Counted from the first letter of the stretch, positions 1-8,738 are shown. The stretch is DNA of 64,000 bases from an uncultured Agromyces sp. (GCA_913053875.1 CAJXGN010000008.1:1-64000); one strand, 5' to 3'. Notes: generated from the sequence alone by a model not told the origin. A program made the numbers and translations.

Positions 1-1
1 C

Positions 2-61
2 ATCATCCGCTGCCTCAAACGCTTCATCGCCCGCGAGATCTACTACGTCCTCACCGCTTGA
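2..61 (+). CDS. Transposase C-terminal fragment (IS110-like), cut by window edge
   Basis: Only the last 19 residues and a TGA stop lie in the window. The tail contains RCLKRFIAREIYYVL. A final Cys-Leu-Lys-Arg segment followed by a short helix is familiar from the C-termini of IS110-family DEDD transposases, so I assign that family tentatively. IS110 elements lack clear terminal inverted repeats, so the right end of the element cannot be located here. The following 250 bases up to the next gene show only short inverted words (TGCATGTT near 123 and AACATGCA near 205) and may contain the element end. Confidence 0.5.
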   Translation: MIRCLKRFIAREIYYVLTA

Positions 62-299
62 CATCCATAGGAGCATCGCATGGCGGCGAATACATGCAGC
101 GAGGCGGCGTGTCGCACGGAGTTGCATGTTCTCGCTGCGGGCGCAGCGGGCCCCGAGGCATCCGCTCGACCGCCCTGGCTCCCGCCGTGGTTCGCCGCGC
201 CGAAACATGCAGATTTCGCGCGGTGGCGGGTCCGCCCGAGGCATCCGCTCGCCGTGCCCTGGGGCGCGCCACACCTGTTCCCGCACCACGCCCGCCCTT

Positions 300-305
300 T
301 AGGCT
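300..305 (+). promoter_or_regulatory. TAGGCT -10 element of a leaderless promoter
   Basis: The hexamer TAGGCT is followed by exactly seven bases and then the ATG at 313. Transcription starting about seven bases after a -10 element would begin at or next to the A of ATG, giving a leaderless mRNA. No ribosome binding site precedes this ATG, in agreement. This also supports 313 as the start over the open frame extending upstream. Confidence 0.6.
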
Positions 306-312
306 GACGACC

Positions 313-1536
313 ATGGCGATCGACCTCGAGGCGTTGTACTTCGACCTGCACGAGCATCCGGAGCTCTCGTTCGCGGAGCATCGCACTGCGGCCGTCGTCG
401 CGGAGCGCATGACCGACCTCGGGCTGGAGGTGTTCGCGGGCATCGCGGGCACCGGCGTCGCGGCGGTGCTGCGCAACGGCGACGGCCCGACCGTGCTGCT
501 GCGCGCCGACATGGACGGCCTGCCGGTGCACGAGGAGACCGGCCTGCCGTATGCGAGCGAGGCGCGCGGCGTCGACCCGATGGGGCGCGACGTGCCGGTG
601 ATGCACGCGTGCGGGCACGACGTGCACATGACCTGCCTCGTCGGCGCGGTCGAGCGGCTCGTCGACGAGCGAGCGCAGTGGACGGGCACGCTCATCGCCG
701 TGTTCCAGCCGTCGGAGGAGCGCGACGGCGGCGCGAAGGCGATGGTCGAGGACGGCCTCTACGACAAGGTGCCGACGCCCGACGTGGTGCTCGGGCAGCA
801 CGTGTCGGGGTTCCCGGCGGGCACCGTCGTCGTGCATTCGGGGCCGGCGATGGCGGCGGTGAACGCGATCACGGCGCGCATGTTCGGTCAGGGCGGGCAC
901 GGCTCGCGCCCCGAGACCGCGATCGACCCCGTGGTGATGGCGGCGGCCGCGGTCATGCGGCTGCAGACCGTGGTGTCGCGCGAGATCTCGCCGAAGCAGA
1001 CGGCGGTCGTGTCGGTCGGCGCGATCCACGCCGGTACGAAGAGCAACATCATCTCGGCCGAGGCGACGCTCGAGATCTCGCTGCGCAGCTTCGACCCTGA
1101 CGTGCGGGCGAAGCTGCTCGCGTCGGTCGAGCGCATCATCCGGGCCGAATCGGATGCCTCGGCCGCGCCCCGACCGCCCGAGTTCACGTACGGCGAGGAC
1201 TACCCCGTCACGTTCAACGACCCCGACGCGACCGAGCGGACCGCCGCCGCGCTGCGTTCGGCGCTCGGCGATGCGCACGTCGGCGACCCCGGCCAGATCA
1301 CGGGCAGCGAGGACGTCGGCATCCTGGCATCCGCCGTCGGTGCGCCGCTCGTGTACTGGTTCCTCGGCGGGTTCGCGCCCGAGCTGTTCACCGGCCCGCT
1401 CGGCACGATCGAGCCGACCCTGCCGGCCAACCACTCGCCCCTGTTCGCCCCGCTGCCCCAGCCGACGATCGACACGGGCGTGACCGCGCTGGTCGCGGCC
1501 GCGCGCGAGTGGCTGGGCGCGCCCGGCGGCGCCTGA
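313..1536 (+). CDS. M20 family amidohydrolase/carboxypeptidase (M20D, hippurate-hydrolase-like)
   Basis: A 407-residue cytoplasmic metallohydrolase of the M20D group (IAA-amino-acid/hippurate/N-acyl-amino-acid amidohydrolases), which cleave an acyl group from an amino acid using a di-metal centre. The family signature HACGHDVH lies at residues 98-105. The EE pair near 135-136 (FQPSEER), the His near 162 (GQHVSG) and the C-terminal NHSPLF complete the expected ligands. RADMDGLPVHEETGLPY (64-80) is also typical. The length is normal for the family and there is no signal peptide. The ATG at 313 was chosen because the protein then opens with the usual ALYFDLHEHPELSF start, and because a -10 element lies seven bases upstream. 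The exact substrate cannot be told. Confidence 0.88.
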   Translation: MAIDLEALYFDLHEHPELSFAEHRTAAVVAERMTDLGLEVFAGIAGTGVAAVLRNGDGPTVLLRADMDGLPVHEETGLPYASEARGVDPMGRDVPVMHACGHDVHMTCLVGAVERLVDERAQWTGTLIAVFQPSEERDGGAKAMVEDGLYDKVPTPDVVLGQHVSGFPAGTVVVHSGPAMAAVNAITARMFGQGGHGSRPETAIDPVVMAAAAVMRLQTVVSREISPKQTAVVSVGAIHAGTKSNIISAEATLEISLRSFDPDVRAKLLASVERIIRAESDASAAPRPPEFTYGEDYPVTFNDPDATERTAAALRSALGDAHVGDPGQITGSEDVGILASAVGAPLVYWFLGGFAPELFTGPLGTIEPTLPANHSPLFAPLPQPTIDTGVTALVAAAREWLGAPGGA

Positions 1537-1550
1537 CGCGTCGTCTCACG

Positions 1551-1683
1551 CGACCGAGTACGCAGACCGCGGCAATCGCCGCATCGTTTCCGCACTCTGC
1601 GTACTCCGTCGAGACTCGCTGGCGGTACCGGGTACGCGAAGTGCGTGAACTCCGCGCGGATTGCGACAGTTTGCGTACTCGGT
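1551..1683. repeat. Pair of REP-like imperfect palindromes in inverted orientation
   Basis: Two related units of about 57 bases sit between convergent genes. Unit 1 has a perfect 11-bp inverted repeat, GAGTACGCAGA at 1556-1566 with TCTGCGTACTC at 1596-1606. Unit 2 pairs ACCGGGTACGCGAAGT (1627-1642) with AGTTTGCGTACTCGGT (1668-1683), 13 of 16 positions complementary. Read on opposite strands, the two units align along most of their length, including the inner GCGATTGC/GGATTGC part. The arrangement resembles a bacterial interspersed mosaic element and may fold into hairpins that end transcription from both sides. Confidence 0.65.
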
Positions 1684-1717
1684 GCGGGTCGAGCCGGGGG
1701 GGCGATGGCGGGCGCGG

Positions 1718-2197
1718 TCAGGCGTCGGGGAGGTCGCGCACCCACGCGACGCGGCGACCACCGCCGGGTGGGCGCATGTCGACGAGCGCGAGCTGGCGCA
1801 GCACGAGGCGGTCGCCCTGCTCGGTGCGGGCGTCGGGCTGGTGCGTGATGTGCGGGCGGTGCCCCGCGCCCACGTGGTCGAGCGCGTCGGGCCGCACGGC
1901 GACCCGCACGAGCGCGTCGAGCAGGTGCACGTGCAGCGCCATCTCGACGCCGTCGGGGTCCTCGACGAGGCGCACCGGCACGTCGTGCGTCCGGCCGAAC
2001 ATCGCGTCGGCGCCGAGGCGCACGGGCAGGGCGGATGCCTCGGCCGACGCATCCGCGAGCACGGCCGTGACCTCGTCGGCGTCCGCCGGTGTGCGGAACG
2101 GCGGAATCACGGTCAGGTGCAGCGGCCACGTGCCGACCGGGAACTCGTCGCCCACCTGCATCCGCTCGACCGGCAGCACCACCACGAAGTACCCCAT
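1718..2197 (-). CDS. 2H phosphoesterase / 2'-5' RNA ligase family protein
   Basis: A 159-residue protein with the two HxT motifs that define the 2H phosphoesterase superfamily: HLT at residues 27-29, inside PLHLTVIPPF, and HIT near residue 114, inside RPHITHQ. Members hydrolyse 2',3'-cyclic or 2'-5' phosphodiesters, acting on RNA ends or nucleotides; the substrate here is unknown. The length suits a single-domain member. The ATG at 2197 has no ribosome binding site but a TAGCGT hexamer ends six bases upstream, so translation is probably leaderless. It is convergent with the amidohydrolase gene and separated from it by the REP-like pair. Confidence 0.8.
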   Translation of the reverse strand: MGYFVVVLPVERMQVGDEFPVGTWPLHLTVIPPFRTPADADEVTAVLADASAEASALPVRLGADAMFGRTHDVPVRLVEDPDGVEMALHVHLLDALVRVAVRPDALDHVGAGHRPHITHQPDARTEQGDRLVLRQLALVDMRPPGGGRRVAWVRDLPDA

Positions 2198-2203
2198 CGC
2201 CCC

Positions 2204-2209
2204 ACGCTA
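2204..2209 (-). promoter_or_regulatory. TAGCGT -10 element of a leaderless promoter
   Basis: On the minus strand TAGCGT is followed by six bases and the ATG at 2197. The spacing matches the other leaderless promoters in this window. Confidence 0.5.
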
Positions 2210-2238
2210 GCCCGCCGCCCGTCCAACCGCTGACCCGC

Positions 2239-2294
2239 CGCTGGTGCGCAACCTGTGGTCAACGGGCCCCGATCCCACGATTCGCGCACCAGCG
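2239..2294 (-). terminator. Inverted repeat downstream of the MATE gene
   Basis: CGCTGGTGCGC (2239-2249) pairs perfectly with GCGCACCAGCG (2284-2294) over 11 bp, with a 34-base interior that can fold partly on itself. There is no T tract. Its place between two co-directional genes suggests a terminator or mRNA-stabilising hairpin for the MATE transcript. Confidence 0.45.
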
Positions 2295-2362
2295 AACGGG
2301 GTAGCTGGGGCGTGAGAGGGCGGCGAGGGAGGGGTGGGGCCGGCGAGAGGCGAGCGGACGGG

Positions 2363-3739
2363 TCAGCGGGCGCCGAGCACCATCCAGCGGGTGCCGCGGG
2401 CGCGGAGCGACAGGGTGACTGCGCGCGCGGCGAGGTAGCCGAGCGCGAAGGCGGCCATGAGCAGGGCGAGCGTCACGTCGCCGGGGAGGCCGGCCGCGGC
2501 ATCCGCCCACCACACGACCGCGAGGGCGAGCGGCACGAACGCGGCGAGGTTCACGAGGCCCGTCCAGGCGAGGTAGCGGGCGTCGCCGGCTCCGATGAGC
2601 ACGCCGTCGAGCACGAACACGAGGCCGGCGAGCGGGGTCGAGACGCCGAGCACGACGAGCGTCCACGGCAGCAGGTCGATGACCGCCTGCGACGACGTGA
2701 ACAGCGCCGGCAGCACCCAGGCGGTCGCGACGACGACCGCGCCGAGCACGACGCCGGCGCCGATGCCCCATTCGAGGCACCTCCGCAGCACGGCCCGCAC
2801 CCCGTCGACGTCGCCCGCGCCGAGCCCCTTGCCGACGAGCGCCTGTGCCGCGATCGCGAGCGCGTCGAGCGCGAACGCCAGGGTCGCGTACAGCGTCATC
2901 GCGACCTGGAACGCGGCCAGCTCGTCGGTGCCGAGCACCGTCGCCGCCCACGTCGCGAGCAGCATCGCCGCGCGCAGGCTGAGGGTGCGCAGGAACAGCC
3001 ACCCGCCGGATGCCGCGCCCTGCAGCACGCCCACGTGGCGCGGCAGCCAGCTCGCGCCCACCCGCCGCGCGTGCCGCGCGATCACCACGAGGTACACGAC
3101 GACCATGCCCCACTGCGCCACGACCGTGCCGATGGCCGACCCCGCGATGCCCCAGCCGGCGACGTAGATGAAGAGGTAGTTCAGCACGATGTTCGCGCCG
3201 AACCCGAGGCCGGCGACCCACAGCGGGGTGCGCGTGTCCTGCAGGCCGCGCAGCAGCCCGGTCGCGGCGAACACCAGCAGCATGGCCGGCAGGCCCGCCA
3301 TCGAGATCGACAGGTAGACGGATGCCTCCGCAGCGACCGCGTCCGACGCCCCGAACGCACCCACGAGCAGCGGGGTCGCGAACCACCCGGCGGCCGCGAT
3401 CACCACGCCGAGGCCCGTGGCGAGCCAGAGCCCGTCGACACCTGACGAGACGGCGCCCCGCGGGTCGCCCGCACCGAGCCGGCGGGCGACGGCGGGGGTC
3501 GTCGCGTACGCGAGGAAGACCATCAGGCCGATGATCGTCTGGAGCAGCGCGCTCGCCAGCCCGAGGCCCGCGAGGGGCGTCGCGCCCAGGTGGCCGACCA
3601 TCGCGGTGTCGGCGAGGAGGAACAGGGGCTCGGCGATGAGCGCGCCGAGAGCGGGCACGGCGAGGCGGAGGATGTCGCGGTCGACCGTGCGTGCCCCCCG
3701 ACGGGAGGCGTCGGGCGCGTCGGCCGGGTCGCCCGTCAC
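2363..3739 (-). CDS. MATE family efflux transporter (DinF-like)
   Basis: A 458-residue multipass inner-membrane protein with about 12 hydrophobic segments arranged as two homologous halves. The opening ILRLAVPALGALIAEPLFLLADTAMVGHLG (from about residue 23) is the classic first-helix pattern of MATE/DinF proteins, and GLGFGANIVLNYLFIYVAGWGIAGSAIGT in the middle is equally typical. MATE proteins export organic cations or drugs in exchange for protons or sodium. Start is a GTG at 3739; no strong ribosome binding site is visible, so the true start could lie a little further in. The YccF gene lies 37 bases upstream on the same strand and may be co-transcribed. Confidence 0.9.
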   Translation of the reverse strand: MTGDPADAPDASRRGARTVDRDILRLAVPALGALIAEPLFLLADTAMVGHLGATPLAGLGLASALLQTIIGLMVFLAYATTPAVARRLGAGDPRGAVSSGVDGLWLATGLGVVIAAAGWFATPLLVGAFGASDAVAAEASVYLSISMAGLPAMLLVFAATGLLRGLQDTRTPLWVAGLGFGANIVLNYLFIYVAGWGIAGSAIGTVVAQWGMVVVYLVVIARHARRVGASWLPRHVGVLQGAASGGWLFLRTLSLRAAMLLATWAATVLGTDELAAFQVAMTLYATLAFALDALAIAAQALVGKGLGAGDVDGVRAVLRRCLEWGIGAGVVLGAVVVATAWVLPALFTSSQAVIDLLPWTLVVLGVSTPLAGLVFVLDGVLIGAGDARYLAWTGLVNLAAFVPLALAVVWWADAAAGLPGDVTLALLMAAFALGYLAARAVTLSLRARGTRWMVLGAR

Positions 3740-3776
3740 GAGGTGCGCGGGCGGCGGCTCAGGGGCATCCGCTCGC

Positions 3777-4151
3777 TCACCGGGTGTCGACGATGTCCTT
3801 GCCGAGGGGCATCAGCGAGACGGGCACGAGCTTGAAGTTCGCGATGCCGAGCGGGAGGCCGATGATCGTGATGCAGAGCAGGAAGCCCGTCACGATGTGC
3901 CCGATCGCGAGCCACCAGCCGGCGAGGATCACCCAGACCACGTTGCCGAGGAACGCGCCGACGCCCGCGGTCGGCTTGTCGACGATCGTCTTGCCGAACG
4001 GCCACAGCGCGTACACGCCGACGCGCCACGCGGCGATGCCCCACGGGATCGTGAGGATCAGCACGAACATCACGAGCGCGGCGACCGCGTAGCCGAGGAA
4101 GAGCCAGAAGCCCGAGAGCACCAGCCAGATGATGTTGAGCAGCGTGTTCAT
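3777..4151 (-). CDS. yccF: YccF domain-containing inner membrane protein
   Basis: A 124-residue membrane protein made of two similar halves, each with hydrophobic helices and the conserved segments LTIPWGIAAWRVGVYALWPFGKTIV and IIGLPLGIANFKLVPVSLMPLGKDIV. This internal duplication is the mark of the YccF family, whose molecular role is unknown. The ATG at 4151 begins MNTLLNIIWLVLSGFW, the usual family start; a longer frame upstream lacks membrane character. A CATACT hexamer (4161-4166 on the minus strand) suggests a very short leader. Confidence 0.85.
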   Translation of the reverse strand: MNTLLNIIWLVLSGFWLFLGYAVAALVMFVLILTIPWGIAAWRVGVYALWPFGKTIVDKPTAGVGAFLGNVVWVILAGWWLAIGHIVTGFLLCITIIGLPLGIANFKLVPVSLMPLGKDIVDTR

Positions 4152-4281
4152 GAGGGTTCCAGTATGCGCGACGGCGGCTGGGGAACGCGGATCGGGGCGG
4201 AGTCGGGCGCCCGATCGCATGACGGAACCTCACCTCGTTCGGCCCGCGGAAGCGACCCGCCGCAACCGGCCCGCGAGCGCT

Positions 4282-4287
4282 TAGGCT
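4282..4287 (+). promoter_or_regulatory. TAGGCT -10 element of a leaderless promoter
   Basis: TAGGCT followed by seven bases and the ATG at 4295, the same sequence and spacing as the promoter at 300. No ribosome binding site is present. Confidence 0.6.
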
Positions 4288-4294
4288 GGACCCC

Positions 4295-6304
4295 ATGACC
4301 CAGGCCCCCATCGCAGAAGACACCCCCGACGCGATCCTCGGCTCCGGTATCATCCTCGACGAACTCGACGATGCCGTGCGCCCGCAGGACGACCTGTTCG
4401 CACACGTCAACGCCAAGTGGATTGCCCGCACCGAGATCCCCGACGACAAGGCGCGCTACGGCTCGTTCCACGTGCTCAACGACGAGGCGGAGCAGGCAGT
4501 GCGCGCCATCATCGAGGAGGCGCAGGGCGCCGAGCCCGGCACCCAGGAGCGCAAGGTCGGCGACCTCTACGCGAGCTTCATGGACGAGGCCCGCGTCGAG
4601 GAGCTGGGCGCCACGCCGATCGCCGGCCTGCTGGAGGAGGCCGCCCAGGTGGCATCCGTCGCCGAACTGCTCACCACCATCGGCAGCCTCGAGCGCAGGG
4701 GCATGGGCGGGTTCTACCAGCTCTACGTCGACAACGACCCGGGCAACCCCGAGCGCTACCTCGTGCTCGTGGAGCAGGGCGGCATCGGCCTGCCCGACGA
4801 GAGCTACTACCGCGAGGAGCGGTTCGCCGGCGTGCGCGACGCGTACGTCGCCCACCTCGAGCGCATGTTCGCGCTCGCCGGGCTCGACGCCGCCGCCGGT
4901 CGTGCCGCCCGCGTGTTCGAGCTCGAGACCGCGATCGCCGCGAGCCACTGGGACAACGTCGCGACCCGCGACAGCCAGAAGACCTACAACCTGCGCACCT
5001 GGGCCGACGTCGCCGGGGTGTTCGCCGCGACGGTGACGGATGCTCCCCTGGAGCTGTGGCGCGACGGCATGGGCGTGCCCGACGGGGCGTTCGACGAGCT
5101 CGTGCTGCGCGAGCCGTCGTTCACCGAGGGGCTGGCCACGCTGCTCACCGACGACCGGCTCCCGGCCTGGCGCGACTGGCTGGCCTGGCAGGTGATCCGC
5201 GCGAACGCGGCCTACCTGTCGGACGCCTTCGTCGAGGCGAACTTCGACTTCTACGGCCGCACCCTCACGGGCACCCCGCAGATGCGCGAGCGGTGGAAGC
5301 GCGGCGTCTCGCTCGTCGAGCGTGTCATGGGCGAGGCCGTCGGCCGCATCTACGTCGAGCGGCACTTCCCGCCGGCCGCGAAGGTCGCGATGGACGAGCT
5401 CGTCGCGAACCTGGTCGAGGCGTACCGGCAGTCCATCGGCTCGCTCGACTGGATGGGCGAGGAGACGCGCGAGCGCGCGCTCGACAAGCTCGCCAAGTTC
5501 ACGCCGAAGATCGGCTACCCCGTGAAGTGGCGCGACTACTCGAACCTCGAGATCTCGGCCGACGACCTTGCGGGCAACGTGGCGGCGGGCACCGAGTTCG
5601 AGTTCCTGCGCGAGCTCGGGAAGATCGGCTCGCCGATCGACCGCGACGAGTGGTTCATGACCCCGCAGACGATCAACGCGTACTACAACCCGGGCTTCAA
5701 CGAGATCGTCTTCCCGGCCGCCATCCTGCAGTTCCCGTTCTTCGACGAGACCCGCGACCCGGCCGCGAACTACGGAGCGATCGGCGCCGTCATCGGCCAC
5801 GAGATCGGCCACGGATTCGACGACCAGGGCTCGCGCTACGACGGCGACGGCCGCCTCACCGACTGGTGGACCGAGGCCGACCGCGCCGCATTCGAGGAGC
5901 GCACGGGCGCGCTCATCGCGCAGTACGAGGCGCTCGTGCCCGCGCAGCTCGACGGCGACGAGCACCACGTGAACGGCGCGCTCACGATCGGCGAGAACAT
6001 CGGCGACCTGGGCGGACTCGCGATCGCGTGGAAGGCGTACGTGCTCTCGCTCGACGGCGAGGAGCCGCCCGTGATCGACGGCCTGACCGGCGCGCAGCGG
6101 TTCTTCCTCTCCTGGGCGCAGGCGTGGCAGCAGAAGGGACGCGACGAGGAGGTCATCCGGCTGCTGGCCATCGACCCGCACTCGCCGAACGAGTTCCGCT
6201 GCAACCAGATCGTCCGCAACATCGACGAGTACTACGCCACGTTCGGGGTCACGCCCGACGACGCGGCCTGGCTCGACCCATCGGAACGGGTCTCCATCTG
6301 GTGA
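4295..6304 (+). CDS. M13 family zinc metallopeptidase (neprilysin/PepO type)
   Basis: A 669-residue endopeptidase of the M13 family, which cleaves peptides of limited length. The zinc site HEIGH lies at about residues 502-506 (VIGHEIGHGFDDQGS) with the third ligand Glu near 567 in GENIGDLGG. The NAYYNP segment upstream and the CNQI near the C-terminus are family hallmarks. The N-terminal half is the large helical domain that gates the active site. There is no signal peptide or membrane anchor, as in many actinobacterial members, so a cytoplasmic location is inferred. It stands alone, transcribed from a leaderless promoter. Confidence 0.93.
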   Translation: MTQAPIAEDTPDAILGSGIILDELDDAVRPQDDLFAHVNAKWIARTEIPDDKARYGSFHVLNDEAEQAVRAIIEEAQGAEPGTQERKVGDLYASFMDEARVEELGATPIAGLLEEAAQVASVAELLTTIGSLERRGMGGFYQLYVDNDPGNPERYLVLVEQGGIGLPDESYYREERFAGVRDAYVAHLERMFALAGLDAAAGRAARVFELETAIAASHWDNVATRDSQKTYNLRTWADVAGVFAATVTDAPLELWRDGMGVPDGAFDELVLREPSFTEGLATLLTDDRLPAWRDWLAWQVIRANAAYLSDAFVEANFDFYGRTLTGTPQMRERWKRGVSLVERVMGEAVGRIYVERHFPPAAKVAMDELVANLVEAYRQSIGSLDWMGEETRERALDKLAKFTPKIGYPVKWRDYSNLEISADDLAGNVAAGTEFEFLRELGKIGSPIDRDEWFMTPQTINAYYNPGFNEIVFPAAILQFPFFDETRDPAANYGAIGAVIGHEIGHGFDDQGSRYDGDGRLTDWWTEADRAAFEERTGALIAQYEALVPAQLDGDEHHVNGALTIGENIGDLGGLAIAWKAYVLSLDGEEPPVIDGLTGAQRFFLSWAQAWQQKGRDEEVIRLLAIDPHSPNEFRCNQIVRNIDEYYATFGVTPDDAAWLDPSERVSIW

Positions 6305-6393
6305 CCCGGCCCACGCACACCTGACCGAACATCTCGTGCGCGCCGCGTGACGCGGCGGGGGAGCGCCGACCGAACAGAGAGCAGCGAACGCCC

Positions 6394-7299
6394 GTGGTGA
6401 CCTCGCAGGAGTCGGAGCGCCGTTCGCGGCGCGCCGAGCGCCGGCAGGGTCGTCGTCGCGCCGACGAGCCGAACGACAACTTCACGCGCGGGTTCACCGC
6501 GCTCGGGGAGCTGTCGCTCGCGGGCGTGCAGGTGTCGGCGCGGGCGACCGACCTCGCGTCGGGGCGCGTGCTGTTCTCGGTCGACGACGACGTCATCATG
6601 CCGACGGCGTCGATCGGCAAGGTGCTGCTGCTCGTCGAGGTCGCCTCGCAGCTCGCCGGGCCGGGCATGGACGGCTTCCGCATCCTCGACCGGGAGCCGC
6701 TCGACGCGGTCGCCGACTCGGGCATCTGGCAGCACCTGCAGGCGCCGTCGCTGCCGGTCGCCGACCTCGCCGCCCTGGTCGGCGCGACGAGCGACAATCT
6801 CGCGACGAACGTGCTGCTGCGCGAGATCGGGCTCGAGGCGGTGCGCGCGCGCACCGAGGCGCTCGGCCTCACCCGCACCGCGCTGCTCGACCTCGTGCGC
6901 GACCACCGCGGCCCCGATGACGCGCCGCAGCTGTCGATCGGCTCCACTCGCGAGCTCACCTGGCTGTTCGCGGCGCTCGCGCGCGGCGAGATCGTCGCGC
7001 CCGAGGTGTCGCGGCGGGTCGTCGGGTGGCTGTCGCTCAACTCGGACCTCTCGCTCGTGGCATCCGCCTACGGCCTCGACCCGCTCGCGCACCGCGAGCC
7101 CGACCACGGCCTGCTGCTCATGAACAAGACCGGCACCGACCGGGGCGTGCGGTCGGAGGTCGGCGTGCTGCGCGGCCCGCGCGCGGGCGTCGCGTACGCG
7201 GTGTCGATGTACTTCGCCGACACCGGGCTGCCCGCGCGCCTCTCGGTGCTCGACGGCATGCGCGCGATGGGCCTCGACCTGCTCGAGTACGTCTTCTAG
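6394..7299 (+). CDS. Serine hydrolase, class A beta-lactamase-like
   Basis: A 301-residue protein with the three beta-lactamase/transpeptidase motifs in order: S73-I-G-K76 (SxxK), S133-D-N135 and K245-T-G247. A basic stretch of about 30 residues opens the protein, with no signal peptide, so export and true antibiotic hydrolysis are doubtful. Actinobacterial relatives are usually annotated only as serine hydrolase. The GTG at 6394 gives this start; the preceding 89 bases have no strong ribosome binding site. It is convergent with the next gene, and the two stop codons share one CTAG. Confidence 0.8.
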   Translation: MVTSQESERRSRRAERRQGRRRADEPNDNFTRGFTALGELSLAGVQVSARATDLASGRVLFSVDDDVIMPTASIGKVLLLVEVASQLAGPGMDGFRILDREPLDAVADSGIWQHLQAPSLPVADLAALVGATSDNLATNVLLREIGLEAVRARTEALGLTRTALLDLVRDHRGPDDAPQLSIGSTRELTWLFAALARGEIVAPEVSRRVVGWLSLNSDLSLVASAYGLDPLAHREPDHGLLLMNKTGTDRGVRSEVGVLRGPRAGVAYAVSMYFADTGLPARLSVLDGMRAMGLDLLEYVF

Positions 7300-8075
7300 C
7301 TCGCGGGCGGGGGAGCGGATGCCGCGAGGCGGCCGATCGCGTCGCGCACGGCGTCGACCGTGGCCGGCGCCCGCATGACGAGGAAGTGGCCGGCGACCGG
7401 CACCTCGACGTTGTGCGCGCCGTCGAGCACGCTGCCGTTCGGCACGTGCGGGTCCCACACCGGGTGGATCGACGCGATGCGCGCGTCGGCGGAGACGGCG
7501 CTGCGCAGCGCCGCGATCACGGGGTCGTCGGGCCGCAGCGCGCGGATGCTCGGGTCCTGCTGCAGCAGCCAGGCGCGCGTAGACCCGCCGAACGGGGTGG
7601 CGATGCCGACGACGCCGATGAGGCCGAGCGGGCCGCGCTCGGCCGAGGCATCCGCCGCCGACCCGGCACGTGCCAGGTCGGCCACCAGCAGGTGCTTGCC
7701 GATCAGCCCGCCCTTGCTGTGGCCGACGATCACCCGGCCGGCGGCGGGCGTGCGGCGCCGGGAGAGGGCCCGCCCGAGGCGCGCCGACGTCACCGCGATG
7801 TCGGCGCGGTTCGCGCCCATCCCGTGCACGGCCAGCACGCGGTGGCCGGCCCGGTTGAGCGCGTCGCCCATCGGGCGCACGAACGACCAGTGCTCGTAGA
7901 TGCCGGGCAGGAGCACGACCTCGGGCAGTGCCTCGTCGCCGCGCAGCCACCGGCGCGGCGCGCGGCCGTCCCACAGCAGCGCCGCCTGCCGCCAGCCGGC
8001 GTACACGTAGTCGAGCGACCACCACCACCACTTCGCGAGCAGGGAGAGCGGCGCACGCACCTCGACCGATCGCAT
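7296..8075 (-). CDS. Alpha/beta hydrolase
   Basis: A 259-residue alpha/beta-hydrolase-fold protein with the nucleophile elbow GHSKG (S120), the oxyanion region LPGIYEHWSF near residues 56-65 and a C-terminal GHFLV supplying the likely catalytic His. The sequence pattern recalls lipase- or acetyltransferase-like esterases. A tryptophan-rich segment (KWWWWSLDYVY) near residues 15-25 may associate with the membrane. The ATG at 8075 lies two bases after the stop of the upstream membrane-protein gene, so the two are probably translationally coupled. Substrate unknown. Confidence 0.75.
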   Translation of the reverse strand: MRSVEVRAPLSLLAKWWWWSLDYVYAGWRQAALLWDGRAPRRWLRGDEALPEVVLLPGIYEHWSFVRPMGDALNRAGHRVLAVHGMGANRADIAVTSARLGRALSRRRTPAAGRVIVGHSKGGLIGKHLLVADLARAGSAADASAERGPLGLIGVVGIATPFGGSTRAWLLQQDPSIRALRPDDPVIAALRSAVSADARIASIHPVWDPHVPNGSVLDGAHNVEVPVAGHFLVMRAPATVDAVRDAIGRLAASAPPPAS

Positions 8076-8077
8076 CG

Positions 8078-8635
8078 TCACCCGCCCGACCGGCTCAGGG
8101 CGACGACGGCGATGAACGCGAACGGCGCCAGCCAGTTCGCGACCCGGATGACCGCCTCGCACACGACGAGCACGTCCCCCGTGCGGCCCGCGCGCTCCAC
8201 TGCCGCGCCCCGCACGGCCCAGGTCCAGCGCATCGCCCGGTAGGCGCTCGTGACGTGCAGCACGTCGCGGAAGCGGCGCCAGCGCGACTCGGCCGAGGTG
8301 CCCGGGGTCCAGGCCCGCCCGCTGAGCGGCAGTGCCGCGGCCAGCGCCACCCAGCCGACCGCGAAGCGGATGGCGATCGCCGCCACGATGCCGATCAGCG
8401 GCGACAGCGCGGCGCGGATGAACTCGGCGGGGCTGCTGAGCCGGCTGATCGCCTCCTCGGTGAGGTTGCCGGTCACGAACGCGAGCGACGCCCCCGCGCA
8501 GAGCAGCGTGACGAAGCTGACCCGCAGGCAGCGCAGCACCAGCAGCGTGATCGCATCGGCTCGGCCCGCGCGCAGGAAGGTCTCGGGGTGCAGCACGCGG
8601 GCGGGCCCGCGCAGGTCGCCGAGATCGGATGCCAC
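8078..8635 (-). CDS. Membrane protein of unknown function
   Basis: A 185-residue protein with at least three hydrophobic segments (around LRVSFVTLLCAGASLAFV, FIRAALSPLIGIVAAIAIRFAVGWVALAAA and the C-terminal ANWLAPFAFIAVVAL). I do not recognise a family. The GTG at 8635 was chosen because GGGAGG lies just upstream at good spacing; the longer frame from 8728 is basic and of low complexity. It sits directly before the alpha/beta hydrolase gene and is probably its operon partner. Confidence 0.6.
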   Translation of the reverse strand: MASDLGDLRGPARVLHPETFLRAGRADAITLLVLRCLRVSFVTLLCAGASLAFVTGNLTEEAISRLSSPAEFIRAALSPLIGIVAAIAIRFAVGWVALAAALPLSGRAWTPGTSAESRWRRFRDVLHVTSAYRAMRWTWAVRGAAVERAGRTGDVLVVCEAVIRVANWLAPFAFIAVVALSRSGG

Positions 8636-8738
8636 CGAGTCGCCCTCCCGCCGGTCGCGAACGTCCTGGGTCCTGTCGCCCGGCAGCGTGCCGCCGCGCT
8701 CCGCACAGGCTACCCGAGCGGATGCCACGGGCAGGCCG

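Noticed and set aside
58..312. Upstream extension of the M20 amidohydrolase frame
   Set aside because: The extra 85 residues look like no known N-terminus and the -10 element at 300-305 would lie inside them.
4148..6181. Long minus-strand open frame opposite the M13 peptidase gene
   Set aside because: Its product is a charged, low-complexity sequence with no domain, typical of the antisense frame of a GC-rich gene; the plus strand encodes a clear metallopeptidase.
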